The notes below the pieces were generated by a model. That model ran no database searches and had not been told where the DNA came from. It was given only the letters and a program-made list of their open reading frames with translations. From NCBI GenBank assembly GCA_029974985.1, contig JARKQC010000097.1, positions 37,654-101,653 on the forward strand: 64,000 nucleotides of DNA, read 5' to 3'. Position numbers and translations under genes: made by a program. This DNA is from Bacteroidota bacterium (GTDB lineage: Bacteria; Bacteroidota; Ignavibacteria; Kapaibacteriales; UBA2268). Numbering within the stretch: the first letter of the stretch is position 1; every line of letters begins with the position of its first letter. Positions 8,672 to 18,290 of this stretch are shown here, piece after piece.

Positions 8672-10141
8672 TTAGAATGGTTCGTCGTCATCAATGTGTT
8701 CAAGCGACTCTGCATATTCATAAGATTCAATTGGTTTATCTTCGGGCATATCCACATATTGAATAGCAAGATTTTCAAATCTTGCATAATTTTTTTGAAA
8801 TGCAAGTCTAACAGTGCCAGTAGGTCCGTTTCTTTGCTTACCAATGATTAATTCTGCGGTACCTTCTGTTGGTGTTTTATTTGCGTCGTCATAGTGCATT
8901 TGCCCATATACTTCGGGGCGATTTACAAACATTACAACGTCGGCATCTTGCTCTATAGAGCCAGACTCGCGTAAATCAGATAGCATTGGGCGTTTATCTG
9001 TTCGATTATCAACTGAACGATTTAATTGTGCTAATGCGATTACGGGTATATCGAGTTCTTTTGCAATTTGTTTTAATGATGCAGAAATTAATGATATTTC
9101 ACGCTCTCTACTTTCGGATTTAGGCGCCATAATAAGTTGCAAATAATCAACTATTACTAATTGAATTTGATGTTCAGCTTTTAAACGACGGCATTTTGCA
9201 CGTAATTCCATAATTGGTAGCATCGGGCTATCGTCTATATATAATGGTGCATTAGATAAACGTCCTAAGCCTTTTATAATTTGCTCATCTTCTTGATGAC
9301 TAATTCTTCCAGTTCTTAATTTTTGCTGGTCTATCCTTGATTCTGAACTTAATAATCTTATTACAAGTTGCATCGAAGCCATTTCTATCGAAAAAAATGC
9401 AGTTGGAATATTATATTGCATTGACACATTCCTTGCTATTGACAAGGCAAGTGCAGTTTTTCCCATTGACGGTCTAGCCGCAATTATTATTAAATCAGAT
9501 TTTTGGAAACCTCCAAGATAATAATCGAGTTCTTTAAATCCCGAAGGAGTACCCGTTAAACCTTTTTGGTCTCTTACCATAAGTTTTGCAATCATATCAT
9601 AGGCATCTTTTGTTAGCTTGTTAATACCTACATAGCTTTTTCGGAGTCTTTTTTCAGCAATTTCAAAAATATATTTTTCTGCTTTATCTACTTCTTCGAG
9701 TGCGTCAGTAGAATCATCATAAGCATTTGCAATTATTGTTCCAGCAGTATTTATTAGCAATCGTTTCAAATATCTTTCTTGAACTATTCTTGCGTGTTGC
9801 TCGACATTTGCACTCGTTGGAGTTGCTAAAGTTATATTTGATAAATAAACTATATCAACAATTTTCCGTTCGTCAAGGCTTTTTAATTCCTCGCTAACTG
9901 AAATAAAGTCGGGAGTTTCTGCTCGTTCAAAAATTTTGACTATTGCTTTAAAAATTAATTTATGTTTTTCTTGATAAAAGGAATCTTCGCTTAAATTTTC
10001 AATAGCTTTAGTTACTGCTACCCTATCAATCATCATTGCGCCGAGTACTGCAAGCTCGGCTTCGTCGCTATGTGGTGGCACACGTCCCTGAATATCATTA
10101 GTTAAGCTATTGGAATTTATATTATTAGATTTTTTTGCCAT
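8672..10141 (-). CDS. dnaB: Replicative DNA helicase DnaB
   Basis: The protein has 489 residues in the normal DnaB architecture. The N-terminal helical domain begins near residue 20 (PPHSDEAELAVLGAMMIDR). The RecA-like domain has a Walker A motif ARPSMGKTAL near 225, a Walker B/H3 region VIVDYLQLI, and the sensor segment AQLNRSVDNRTDKRPMLSDL. The C-terminal tail is acidic (HIDDDEPF). It unwinds DNA ahead of the replication fork as a hexamer loaded at the origin. No intein is present. It is divergent from galE, with a 219-bp AT-rich gap. Confidence 0.97.
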   Translation of the reverse strand: MAKKSNNINSNSLTNDIQGRVPPHSDEAELAVLGAMMIDRVAVTKAIENLSEDSFYQEKHKLIFKAIVKIFERAETPDFISVSEELKSLDERKIVDIVYLSNITLATPTSANVEQHARIVQERYLKRLLINTAGTIIANAYDDSTDALEEVDKAEKYIFEIAEKRLRKSYVGINKLTKDAYDMIAKLMVRDQKGLTGTPSGFKELDYYLGGFQKSDLIIIAARPSMGKTALALSIARNVSMQYNIPTAFFSIEMASMQLVIRLLSSESRIDQQKLRTGRISHQEDEQIIKGLGRLSNAPLYIDDSPMLPIMELRAKCRRLKAEHQIQLVIVDYLQLIMAPKSESREREISLISASLKQIAKELDIPVIALAQLNRSVDNRTDKRPMLSDLRESGSIEQDADVVMFVNRPEVYGQMHYDDANKTPTEGTAELIIGKQRNGPTGTVRLAFQKNYARFENLAIQYVDMPEDKPIESYEYAESLEHIDDDEPF

Positions 10142-10360
10142 TTTTTAATATTTTTTACTAAAATTGCTAAAAAAGAGTATGCAAAATGCAATTTTATTTT
10201 TAATAATTATTAACAACTTAAAAAAAAAAATGTTGATGAATTGTTGAAAAGTTTTTCTTTTCATATCAATTAATAAATATAACTATACTTTAAAAAAATA
10301 TGATGTTTTATAAAGCGTTTCTTATTTTTTGAAAAATACAATCTTAAAAAATAACTTTAT

Positions 10361-11380
10361 ATGAAAACTATACTTGTTACTGGCGGAACGGGTTATATAG
10401 GTTCGCACACAACTATTGAATTACAAAAATTGGGTTTTAATGTTGTTATTATAGATAATTTATCTAATTCTGATATTAAATCTTTAGAAAGAATTAAAAG
10501 CATTACTGGTATTGAAGCAAAATTCGAGTATGGTGATGTTTGCGATAAATCTTTTTTAGATAACATTTTTCAAAAATATGAAATTTCTTCTATAATTCAT
10601 TTCGCAGCTTACAAAGCAGTTGGCGAATCGGTCAGTAAACCAATTTCATATTATAGCAATAATCTAATTAGCTTGATGAATATTCTCGAAACTATGACAA
10701 AACATAGTGTCAAAAATTTGATTTTTTCATCATCTTGCACTGTATATGGTCAGCCCGATATTTTGCCCGTTACAGAAGAAACAGAATTGAAGCCCGCTAA
10801 TTCACCTTATGGAAATACAAAAAAAATTAGTGAGGATATTATTATTGATTTTATTAATTCAGGTGCAGATATTAGAGCCGTAATTCTAAGATATTTTAAT
10901 CCCGTTGGTGCGGATATGAGTGGCAAAATAGGTGAATTACCACAAGGAATTCCAAATAACTTAATGCCATATATTACTCAAACTGCTCTGGGTATTAGAG
11001 AGAAATTAATGGTATTTGGAAATGATTATAATACAAATGACGGCACTGCAATTAGAGATTATATTCACGTTAGCGATTTAGCGAATGCTCATATTTCTGC
11101 TATGAATTATCTAAATGATAAGCCTACGAAATTTTATGACATTTTTAATGTTGGAACGGGTGAAGGCTACTCAGTTATGCAGGTAATTAACAGTATAAAT
11201 AAATTTCTTACTAGTCCTCTTCCATACCAAATTACAGAAAGAAGACAGGGCGATATTGAAAAAATTTGGGCAGACCCCTCGAAAGCTAATGAAATTTTAA
11301 AATGGCAACCAATTTATTCCATTGATGATATGACATCATCGGCACTAAATTGGGAAAAATTTTTAAGACAAGATAAATAG
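10361..11380 (+). CDS. galE: UDP-glucose 4-epimerase GalE
   Basis: This extended short-chain dehydrogenase interconverts UDP-glucose and UDP-galactose. The NAD-binding motif GGTGYIGSH lies at residues 8-16, the catalytic serine region SSSCTVYGQP near 123-132, and the Tyr-x3-Lys pair is YGNTK (Y150, K154). The length of 339 residues is typical. The stop codon is TAG. The gene supplies galactose donors for surface polysaccharide and precedes bamD by 27 bp on the same strand, so the two may be cotranscribed. Confidence 0.94.
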   Translation: MKTILVTGGTGYIGSHTTIELQKLGFNVVIIDNLSNSDIKSLERIKSITGIEAKFEYGDVCDKSFLDNIFQKYEISSIIHFAAYKAVGESVSKPISYYSNNLISLMNILETMTKHSVKNLIFSSSCTVYGQPDILPVTEETELKPANSPYGNTKKISEDIIIDFINSGADIRAVILRYFNPVGADMSGKIGELPQGIPNNLMPYITQTALGIREKLMVFGNDYNTNDGTAIRDYIHVSDLANAHISAMNYLNDKPTKFYDIFNVGTGEGYSVMQVINSINKFLTSPLPYQITERRQGDIEKIWADPSKANEILKWQPIYSIDDMTSSALNWEKFLRQDK

Positions 11381-11407
11381 ATTTTTTTATTTAAAAATTA
11401 AGTAATT

Positions 11408-12160
11408 ATGAAAATTAAATCAATTATATTTTTTATATTTTTTTCAATATTAGTTGCTAATTGTGGTGGCACAAAAACCCCCGAAAATATTAGCGCTGAA
11501 CAAGTTTATAACAAAGGTTTAGAGCTTTTTCATCAAGGAGAATATTTAGAGGCAAAGAGTTATTTTGATATAATAAAATTACAATACCCCGCGAGTCAAT
11601 ATGCAGATAAAGCTCAATATTATTTATCGGAGGTATATTTTAAACGCGAAGAATATATCTTGGCGGCATATAATTATAGTACTTTGCGACGAATATATCC
11701 CGGTAGCCAATATAGTAAAGAAAGTATGTATAAAAATGCCTTGTGCTATTATTTACTTTCACCAACTTATGATCGTGATCAAGAATATACCAAAAAAGCT
11801 ATCGAAGCATTTATGGAATTTCAATATCTTTATCCAGATGATTCCTTAAATATTGAATCTTCTAATAGAATTAAAGAATTAAGAAACAAGCTCGCTTATA
11901 GAGAATTTTTTACTGCCGAATTATATAGAAAAATGGATAGCCCAAAGTCTGCTGTAGTATATTTTGATTTAGTAATTAATAATTATAGCGATTCGGATTA
12001 TTATGAATTGGCTTATATTGGAAAAATTGATGCTCTTTATTATATGAAAAAATATGATTTATTAACAAGTGCTATAAGAGCATATAATACAAATTTTCCA
12101 AATGGAAAAGCAGTAAATTCTAATAATAATATTTTAAAAGAGATTTCAAATATTAAATAA
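11408..12160 (+). CDS. bamD: Outer membrane assembly lipoprotein BamD
   Basis: This 250-residue lipoprotein has its lipobox cysteine at C19 (LVANCGG). The mature protein is made of TPR-like helical pairs: QVYNKGLELFHQGEYLEAK, ADKAQYYLSEVYFKREEY and AVVYFDLVINNYSDSDYYE. The order and length match BamD/YfiO, the essential partner that binds BamA and guides beta-barrel insertion. BamA itself lies far away at 46834. It converges with the NlpC gene, with only 8 bp between the stop codons and no room for a separate terminator. Confidence 0.9.
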   Translation: MKIKSIIFFIFFSILVANCGGTKTPENISAEQVYNKGLELFHQGEYLEAKSYFDIIKLQYPASQYADKAQYYLSEVYFKREEYILAAYNYSTLRRIYPGSQYSKESMYKNALCYYLLSPTYDRDQEYTKKAIEAFMEFQYLYPDDSLNIESSNRIKELRNKLAYREFFTAELYRKMDSPKSAVVYFDLVINNYSDSDYYELAYIGKIDALYYMKKYDLLTSAIRAYNTNFPNGKAVNSNNNILKEISNIK

Positions 12161-12168
12161 TAGAGTTA

Positions 12169-12714
12169 CTAATGCTCTATTCTTCCAACAGAAGCAAGTT
12201 TTTTCATAAAATAACTTTCAAATATAGATTGTTTTATTACTCCCGATTTTGTTGAAGCGTGAATCATATATCCATCGCCAACATAAATTCCAACGTGGCT
12301 AATAGATGAGTTATTTTTGAAAAATAATAAATCACCGGGTTTTTTCTCTACAAAATCAATTTGTTTTGCATATTCAAATTGTTGCTGAGATGTTCGAGGT
12401 AAGGTCTCACCTGCTTTTAAATACACTTGATAAACTAATGCTGAACAATCAACTCCCTCGCGACTATTTCCACCATATTTATATGGTGTTCCAATCCAAG
12501 TTTCAGCCTCTTCGACAATTTGATTTTTATCAATATCATTAATATAAATTTTATCTATATTAGAGTTCTTATCATTTTTCTCTTTATTTTTTATTGATTT
12601 AGAAGTTTTAATAGATTTATTCGATGAAAATCTAATACTCGATTGACAAGACTGAATAAGAATTGCAAGAAATATTAGAAAAAATATGCTTTTATATGAT
12701 TTTAAAAATTTCAT
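12169..12714 (-). CDS. NlpC/P60 family cell-wall endopeptidase lipoprotein
   Basis: The protein has 181 residues with a lipoprotein signal (lipobox cysteine C23 in LIQSC) and a Ser/Lys/Asn-rich linker to about residue 60. The NlpC/P60 domain shows the catalytic cysteine in GVDCSALVYQVY (C90), the histidine in SHVGIYVGDG (H140) and a third polar residue in MIHAS (H152). The family cleaves D-Glu-diaminopimelate bonds in peptidoglycan stems, as MepS/Spr do. A 34-codon membrane-protein frame ends 5 bp upstream, suggesting a two-gene operon. Confidence 0.93.
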   Translation of the reverse strand: MKFLKSYKSIFFLIFLAILIQSCQSSIRFSSNKSIKTSKSIKNKEKNDKNSNIDKIYINDIDKNQIVEEAETWIGTPYKYGGNSREGVDCSALVYQVYLKAGETLPRTSQQQFEYAKQIDFVEKKPGDLLFFKNNSSISHVGIYVGDGYMIHASTKSGVIKQSIFESYFMKKLASVGRIEH

Positions 12715-12719
12715 TTTTT

Positions 12720-12824
12720 TTATATTGATTTATGATTTCTATATGTTGAAAAATCACTAAATATCATAATAAGACCTATCAAAGATATCAATATAAAAAA
12801 TGCTTTTAGAAAAAACTCATTCAT
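12720..12824 (-). CDS. Very small single-pass membrane protein (34 residues)
   Basis: This frame is short but well formed. It starts at ATG 12824, preceded by the purine-rich site GGGGGAATCAAAA, which pairs better with a ribosome than most sites in the window. It reads MNEFFLKAFFILIS followed by LIGLIMIFSDFSTYRNHK and ends at 12720. That gives one hydrophobic span (about residues 8-23) and a basic C-terminal tail, a layout matching known bacterial membrane microproteins. It ends 5 bp before the NlpC gene start, so the two are probably cotranslated or coregulated. No family is recognised; the evidence is the ribosome site, composition and spacing. Confidence 0.5.
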   Translation of the reverse strand: MNEFFLKAFFILISLIGLIMIFSDFSTYRNHKSI

Positions 12825-13042
12825 TTTTGATTCCCCCATTATTAAAATAAATATTATTTTTCTTTTAAAATTAATATCAAAATTTATGCCGTTTTGATAA
12901 TTATATAAAAATATAATTTTGATTTTATATTAAAAAAAATTAAATTTTTTTTTAACAATGGTGTTTTATAATTTTGTAGATAAGATATTTTTTCTTTTAT
13001 TTGTAATCAAAATGTTGTTTTTTCTTACAAATTGTATTAGTA

Positions 13043-14200
13043 ATGAATGAAAAACGAATTTGTATAAGATGTAAAAGCCCAGATATAGTAAAACATGGTC
13101 TTACTTTGAAAGGTACTCAACGATTTAGATGTTTATCTTGTAATAAAACTTGGACCATAAAAAAAGAAATTAAAGAAAAAAATAAGTATTCTCAAATTTC
13201 TAAAATTTCTGAATTATATTTAGATGGGCGAACTTCTCGTGAGCTTGCAAAAATATATCCAACATCACCCGTAAGAATAAATTCGATGATAAGACAATTT
13301 TTATCATCAAGTCCAAATTGGCACGATTATATTGATAATTTATTAAGTGAAAAGTGCCATAAAAATCCAAAACAAATTTATTTATCTGGTAAAAAATTCT
13401 ACTGTTCTTGGAATAATCCGGATTTTAATGAGATGTTTGTAGCTTTCGCAATTGATTCAATGACGGGATTTATACTTGCTTATAATGTATGTTTTGGTGA
13501 GTCACATCATATTTGGGTTGAATTACTAAACAATTTAAAAGAAAGAAACATCAATACAAATTTTTTTCTTACAAATGGCTCTGAAATAAGTATTAATGCA
13601 GTAAGTCAAACATTCCCCGAATCTGATATAAAAATTTCTTATCATAGAAATTATCGCGATAAAGAACTTGCTTGCTGTTTGTCCAGATCATCGCCTGAAA
13701 ACAAGCTTATTAATGATGCAGTAAGAATATATTTTTCTTTAAATAATCAAAATATTGCTCACGAGCTTGGCTTGAAAGATGAAAATATGCTTTTGGAATA
13801 TTTGTTATCTATTCAAGATGAATTTCTTGAAATTGTAAAATTAAGACTTTTTTATCGTACTAAATTATATAATGATAGCTTACCAATCTTATTCAAAAAG
13901 AGATTTGAAAAATTTCATTTACTAAAAGATGACCCTAATCCAATTATAAATAGTTGGGTTGCAAAGCAAATGCTTAGTAAAGATGAAAATGGTCTTACCC
14001 GCTTAGCATTATTTACACAAGATTATTCTAAATTAAATTTCGATGATTTTATAAATAATAATATTAATAAGCCAAATTTTCGACATAGTAAAAAAGTTCA
14101 GAACCGTCTTTTACTCGAAGTCGTTGCTCGCTGTTTAGAATTACCAATTTTTACTAATGAATGTCAATTCGATTTTGATAAATGTTGTTTAGTTAGCTAA
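13043..14200 (+). CDS. Transposase-derived zinc-ribbon/DDE-like protein, probably immobile
   Basis: This 385-residue protein starts with an InsA-like zinc ribbon (C7-x2-C10, C30-x2-C33, with HGLTLKGTQRFRC between). A helix-turn-helix follows (about 50-90), then an RNase H-like strand with an aspartate in FAIDSMTGFILA (D138). The position expected to hold the second catalytic aspartate reads FFLTNGSE (N178). No clear acidic third residue is found, and I see no terminal inverted repeats or target duplications within 150 bp on either side. It may be a domesticated transposase acting as a DNA-binding protein. Alternatively it is a dead insertion relic, but the full open frame argues for retained function. 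Confidence 0.6.
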   Translation: MNEKRICIRCKSPDIVKHGLTLKGTQRFRCLSCNKTWTIKKEIKEKNKYSQISKISELYLDGRTSRELAKIYPTSPVRINSMIRQFLSSSPNWHDYIDNLLSEKCHKNPKQIYLSGKKFYCSWNNPDFNEMFVAFAIDSMTGFILAYNVCFGESHHIWVELLNNLKERNINTNFFLTNGSEISINAVSQTFPESDIKISYHRNYRDKELACCLSRSSPENKLINDAVRIYFSLNNQNIAHELGLKDENMLLEYLLSIQDEFLEIVKLRLFYRTKLYNDSLPILFKKRFEKFHLLKDDPNPIINSWVAKQMLSKDENGLTRLALFTQDYSKLNFDDFINNNINKPNFRHSKKVQNRLLLEVVARCLELPIFTNECQFDFDKCCLVS

Positions 14201-14251
14201 TTTACGTATTAGAATAATTTTTTTTTAAATATCACAATAATAATTTATCGT

Positions 14252-14259
14252 TATTTTTG
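14252..14259 (+). promoter_or_regulatory. Candidate -7 promoter box (TATTTTTG)
   Basis: The octamer matches TAnnTTTG and lies 44 bp upstream of the GT4 gene start at 14304. No TTG lies at the expected -33 distance. Confidence 0.25.
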
Positions 14260-14303
14260 CTTTCTATTATATTGTCATATAATTTTAACTCGAAAGTTAA
14301 TTT

Positions 14304-15392
14304 ATGAAAAAAATCGGATTTTTTAACTCAATAAAAACTTGGGGTGGCGGAGAGAAATGGTATTACGATGCTACTAAATATTTTTTAAATAAGGGCTTTG
14401 AAGTACATTTTTTTTTAACAAAAGATAGCGAACTTCACAATAGATTAATGCAATTTGAAAATGTAATTTTCCATTTTGTTAAAATTTCTAATTTATCATT
14501 TATTAATCCTTTTAAACAAAATAAATTAAATAAAATATTTGCAAATATTGGAATTAATCATCTAATTATCAACTTATCAAAAGATTTAAAAATTGCCGCT
14601 TACTCTGCTAAAAAAGCAAATATTAATCGTATTATTTACTTACGAACAATACCTATACCTATTAAAAATACTTTTTTAAATAGATATATTTTTAATAATT
14701 TTTTAACTGATATAATTGTTAATTCGAAAGCAACAAAAGAGTCTATTCTAAATAATAATAATAAAATTATTTCTGAAAATAAAATTAAAGTTATCTATAA
14801 TCCTATTAATTGTGATGAGTTTATTAATAGACCATTTGAATTATTATATAAAAAAAATCCAGAAGAGATTGTAATTGGCTCTCTTGGGCGTCTTACAAGT
14901 GAAAAAAATCATAAATTTTTAATTTATTTATCTATTGCTTTAAATAAAAATAATATTAAGCACAAAATTCTCATTGGTGGTAAAGGTGCATTAGAAAATG
15001 AATTAATATCATTAATAAACGAAAATAGTTTAAATGATAATATTATAATGGCGGGATTTATTGATAATGTTAAAGATTTATTATGTTCTTGTGATATTTT
15101 TGTACTTCCGAGTTTATTTGAAGGATTTGGATATGCAATTGTCGAAGCTTTTTTATGCGAATTACCAATAATTGCATTTAATACCACAAGTATTCCAGAA
15201 ATTATACAAAATAATGAATCTGGATATATTATTGATATAAATTCAATTGAACAAGCTGTAGAAAAAATTAATATTTTACAGGGAAATATTTCATTAAGGC
15301 AAGAAATGGGAATTATTGGAAAAAAATTTGTAATAAAGAATTTTTCTGAAAATGTTATAATGAATCAATTATCAATTTATTTATTTTCATAA
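14304..15392 (+). CDS. GT4 family glycosyltransferase (GT-B fold)
   Basis: The 362-residue protein has the GT-B two-domain layout. The N-terminal acceptor domain starts MKKIGFFNSIKTWGGGEKW. The linker motif KVIYNPINCDEF occurs near 168-179. The C-terminal donor domain contains GSLGRLTSEKNHKFLI and the GT4 nucleotide-sugar motif LPSLFEGFGYAIVEAF with the paired glutamates. Such enzymes retain stereochemistry when adding sugars to surface glycans or lipids. It stands alone between the transposase-like gene and a long AT-rich gap, so no pathway is implied by neighbours. Confidence 0.9.
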   Translation: MKKIGFFNSIKTWGGGEKWYYDATKYFLNKGFEVHFFLTKDSELHNRLMQFENVIFHFVKISNLSFINPFKQNKLNKIFANIGINHLIINLSKDLKIAAYSAKKANINRIIYLRTIPIPIKNTFLNRYIFNNFLTDIIVNSKATKESILNNNNKIISENKIKVIYNPINCDEFINRPFELLYKKNPEEIVIGSLGRLTSEKNHKFLIYLSIALNKNNIKHKILIGGKGALENELISLINENSLNDNIIMAGFIDNVKDLLCSCDIFVLPSLFEGFGYAIVEAFLCELPIIAFNTTSIPEIIQNNESGYIIDINSIEQAVEKINILQGNISLRQEMGIIGKKFVIKNFSENVIMNQLSIYLFS

Positions 15393-15850
15393 TTTAAAAT
15401 CTATTAATCTATAAAAATTATTATTCATATAATTATTGAATTTATACTAACTATCAAAGGTATTAGCAATAACTAAATTATTATATTAATTTTTGGGCTT
15501 TTAATCTACTTTATAAAACACATATTTTTTATTTATTGATTTACACTATTTACTAATTTTCAAAAATCATATTAAAGTATAATTATACTTATAACTTAAA
15601 TATCATACTTTATAATATCTATATTTTATAATATGTTAATATCAATATTTAACAATATTTAAAAAATAAATTTTATAAATCTAATCATATTTAGTCTTGT
15701 ATAATATTATATTTATTGCTCGCTGAACATTAAATAAAAATTAATTTTTTTTTAAATTAACATTTTTTTAAATTTACATATATGAATTTTATAATATTTA
15801 AAAATTAATTGTATTTTTTACTATTTATAGATTTTTTTTTGGAGATTTTT
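15393..15850 (+). other. AT-rich intergenic region, no gene seen
   Basis: This 458-bp gap is extremely AT-rich, with many runs of A and T and several TATAAT-like strings. I find no open frame with a plausible start and ribosome site, no strong terminator hairpin and no repeat shared with the rest of the window. It presumably carries the promoter of the hexahaem cytochrome gene. Confidence 0.5.
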
Positions 15851-16924
15851 ATGAATACATTTTCAACAAAATTTGTTACTTTATTAGTAACAATGGCTTT
15901 AGTAAGTATGTCCTTTTTTATGATTGGTTGCGAAGGACCAAGCGGAAAAGATGGTAAAGATGGTGCAAATGGCGCTAACGGTCAAGAACAATGTGGTACT
16001 TGCCATAATTCATCATCTGTGCTTGTTGCAAAACAAATACAATGGGCAAACTCAATGCACTCAGATAATTCATTACTTACTCACAATGAAAAAAATTGTG
16101 TAGTATGCCATACAAATGACGGTTTTCATGAGTTTTTGAAAACTGGTAATTTAACAGTAGAAAAAGATATTGCAAATCCAACTGGCCAAACTTGCCGTAC
16201 TTGCCATAAAATCCATGACAAATATTCAGAAGAAGATTGGTCTTTAACTACTACTGGCGAAGTTAAATTCAGAGGTAGTGGAGCTACATTCAACTTTGGT
16301 AAATCAGCAGTATGCGCTTCTTGCCATCAATCTTATGCTGCAATACCAGCAGATTTAAGTGCTGAAAAAATTAAAGATGCTTCAGCTACATTTAAAATTG
16401 CATCAAAATATTGGGGACCTCATTATAGCACAGCGGCAGACATGTTTGCAGCAACTGGTGCAATCGAAATCGAAGGACCAGAAACTTATTCAAAAACGTT
16501 TGTTCACCAAAATGTTATTAAAAATTCTTGTGTAGATTGCCACATGGCAGAGCCTTATGCAGCAGTTGCTGGTGGTCATACAATGAAGATGTCATATCCT
16601 CAATATGGTGCAAATGCAAGTTATATGGCTGCTTGTGCAAGTTGCCACCCAGACTTAAAGAACTTTAACTATAAAAATGTTCAAACAGACGTTAAAGGTT
16701 TATTAACTGAACTTCGTTTGAAATTAGTTGAGAAAAAATTAATTGATACTACTACAAGTCATGGTGCTTATTTACACGATTTAGCAATACCCGGAACTTA
16801 TCCAGCAAAAGATATAGCTGTTCTTTATAATTATAAATGGGCAAGCTCTGATGGTAGCTGGGGCGTTCATAATCCTAAATATTTAAAAGCTGTTATCAAA
16901 AATTCACTTAATGCATTGCAATAA
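15851..16924 (+). CDS. Hexahaem c-type cytochrome lipoprotein with collagen-like N-terminus
   Basis: I place the start at ATG 15851, after a GGAG site at 15841; the frame extends 14 codons further upstream but that part is not signal-like. The 357-residue protein has a lipobox cysteine at C27 (MIGCEGP) and then a short Gly-x-x run GPSGKDGKDGANGANGQ. Six CXXCH haem motifs follow: CGTCH, CVVCH, CRTCH, CASCH, CVDCH and CASCH. It is probably anchored in the outer membrane, facing the periplasm or the surface, and carries electrons. It has its own terminator, so it is transcribed separately from the barrel-Rieske-cytochrome genes downstream. Confidence 0.9.
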   Translation: MNTFSTKFVTLLVTMALVSMSFFMIGCEGPSGKDGKDGANGANGQEQCGTCHNSSSVLVAKQIQWANSMHSDNSLLTHNEKNCVVCHTNDGFHEFLKTGNLTVEKDIANPTGQTCRTCHKIHDKYSEEDWSLTTTGEVKFRGSGATFNFGKSAVCASCHQSYAAIPADLSAEKIKDASATFKIASKYWGPHYSTAADMFAATGAIEIEGPETYSKTFVHQNVIKNSCVDCHMAEPYAAVAGGHTMKMSYPQYGANASYMAACASCHPDLKNFNYKNVQTDVKGLLTELRLKLVEKKLIDTTTSHGAYLHDLAIPGTYPAKDIAVLYNYKWASSDGSWGVHNPKYLKAVIKNSLNALQ

Positions 16925-16944
16925 GTTGTGAATTAGTTTTTTTT

Positions 16945-16987
16945 AAAAGGGAGAGGGGTATTATTCTTTCTCTCCCATTTTTTTTTT
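16945..16987 (+). terminator. Rho-independent terminator after the hexahaem cytochrome
   Basis: The stem GGGAGAG (16949-16955) pairs with CTCTCCC (16970-16976), flanked by an A run and a long T run. Confidence 0.85.
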
Positions 16988-17043
16988 ATTTATTTAAATA
17001 AAAAATGTAATCGTCAATGTATTATAAAATTAAAGAGATAAAT

Positions 17044-18267
17044 ATGAAAAATATTTTGTTTATTATATTAATTTTGATATTGATTGGTTCTGAATCATTT
17101 TCAAGACCTCAATATTCAATTCTGCAATCTTACGGTGCTAAATGTACTGGTTGCCATATTAATACTCAAGGCGGTGGAATACGAAATAATCCGGGCTGGA
17201 TGTCAAGACAAAGCGGTCTTATTGACCCAGAATCAATTGGTTTGAAAGGTTTATTTGATTTAACTCAGGAAACAAATCAATTTGCTGATGAAATGCTTAC
17301 TTATGGATTTGATTTTCGTTATCAAACTGCTCGTTGGGGCTCACAATCTGGCGCTTCTGAAAGAAAACACATGGTAATGCAATGGTCAAACTATTTAGCT
17401 TTTGAGCCAACTGACTGGCTTACTTTTGAAGGACTTTATAATTTTGCTTATGATATACACTCTGTAATGAGATATCCCGGTCAGCAACCATTCGCAGCAA
17501 GTGCTATTATTAAACCGGGCGAAGGTTTACCAACATTGAGAGTAGGTTACTTTCAACCTACAATTGGTACTAAGTATGAGGACCATACTATGTTAAATCG
17601 TCAATTCGCTTCGGGTACGCGCGGCGTTCCAGTAGTTCCAGATGATTATGCCGAACTTGGTTTCCAAATTGATTATGAAGCTCTTCCTTGGCTTGGATTA
17701 AGTTTAGGGATGTTTAATTCAGAAAATTTATCTGAAACCAAAATTCCATTAGGAATTTCGGCATCGGGTAGTCCAGTTAATGGTAATCATATTTCAACTG
17801 TTTTCAGAGCTGTCTTATTCCCGCCCGAAATTGTTGATGGTCTTAATCTTTTTGCTGGTGGAACATTATTCTTAAATTCACCACTTAAAACTGATAACGG
17901 CATTTATTTCGGAAATGAATATTATTATATTGGCAATGTATTTTTAAATCTTGGTATTGCAGACAAATTTGCAATAATGACCGAGTATATGAGAACAGTT
18001 AAACAATCATTATTAGAAGTAAATAATTTAATGTTCGAATTTGATTATCAAGTTATGGAGCCTTTAATAGCTTATGCAAGGTTTGAACGTGGAAATACTG
18101 ATTATGCACAAGCAGATAAAAACTTTATAACAAATTCTTATGTAATTGGTGCAAAAGCATATATACTTCCTTATATTGCATTTATTCCAGAATACCGGAT
18201 TAATGATAAAGAACACATCGAAGGCTATTCATCTCAGTGGGCTTTCCAAATCCATGTATTTTATTAA
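17044..18267 (+). CDS. Predicted outer-membrane beta-barrel with N-terminal haem-binding CXXCH
   Basis: The start is placed at ATG 17044 after AGAGATAA; this gives a clean signal peptide cleaved near SFS-R and a 407-residue product. A single CTGCH haem motif (C34-H38) follows at once, in AKCTGCHINTQGGGIRNN. The remaining ~350 residues alternate hydrophobic and polar residues with aromatic girdles, for example YGFDFRYQTARWG, NYLAFEPTDWLTF and SQWAFQIHVFY, ending in phenylalanine-x-tyrosine as outer-membrane barrels do. A porin with a built-in haem could pass electrons across the outer membrane. This is inference from topology; no named family was recognised. Confidence 0.75.
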   Translation: MKNILFIILILILIGSESFSRPQYSILQSYGAKCTGCHINTQGGGIRNNPGWMSRQSGLIDPESIGLKGLFDLTQETNQFADEMLTYGFDFRYQTARWGSQSGASERKHMVMQWSNYLAFEPTDWLTFEGLYNFAYDIHSVMRYPGQQPFAASAIIKPGEGLPTLRVGYFQPTIGTKYEDHTMLNRQFASGTRGVPVVPDDYAELGFQIDYEALPWLGLSLGMFNSENLSETKIPLGISASGSPVNGNHISTVFRAVLFPPEIVDGLNLFAGGTLFLNSPLKTDNGIYFGNEYYYIGNVFLNLGIADKFAIMTEYMRTVKQSLLEVNNLMFEFDYQVMEPLIAYARFERGNTDYAQADKNFITNSYVIGAKAYILPYIAFIPEYRINDKEHIEGYSSQWAFQIHVFY

Positions 18268-18290
18268 TAGAAAAGGAGTTTATAAATATT

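Noticed and set aside
13043..14200. Intact insertion sequence
   Set aside because: No terminal inverted repeats or target duplications were seen on either side, and the second catalytic aspartate is missing.
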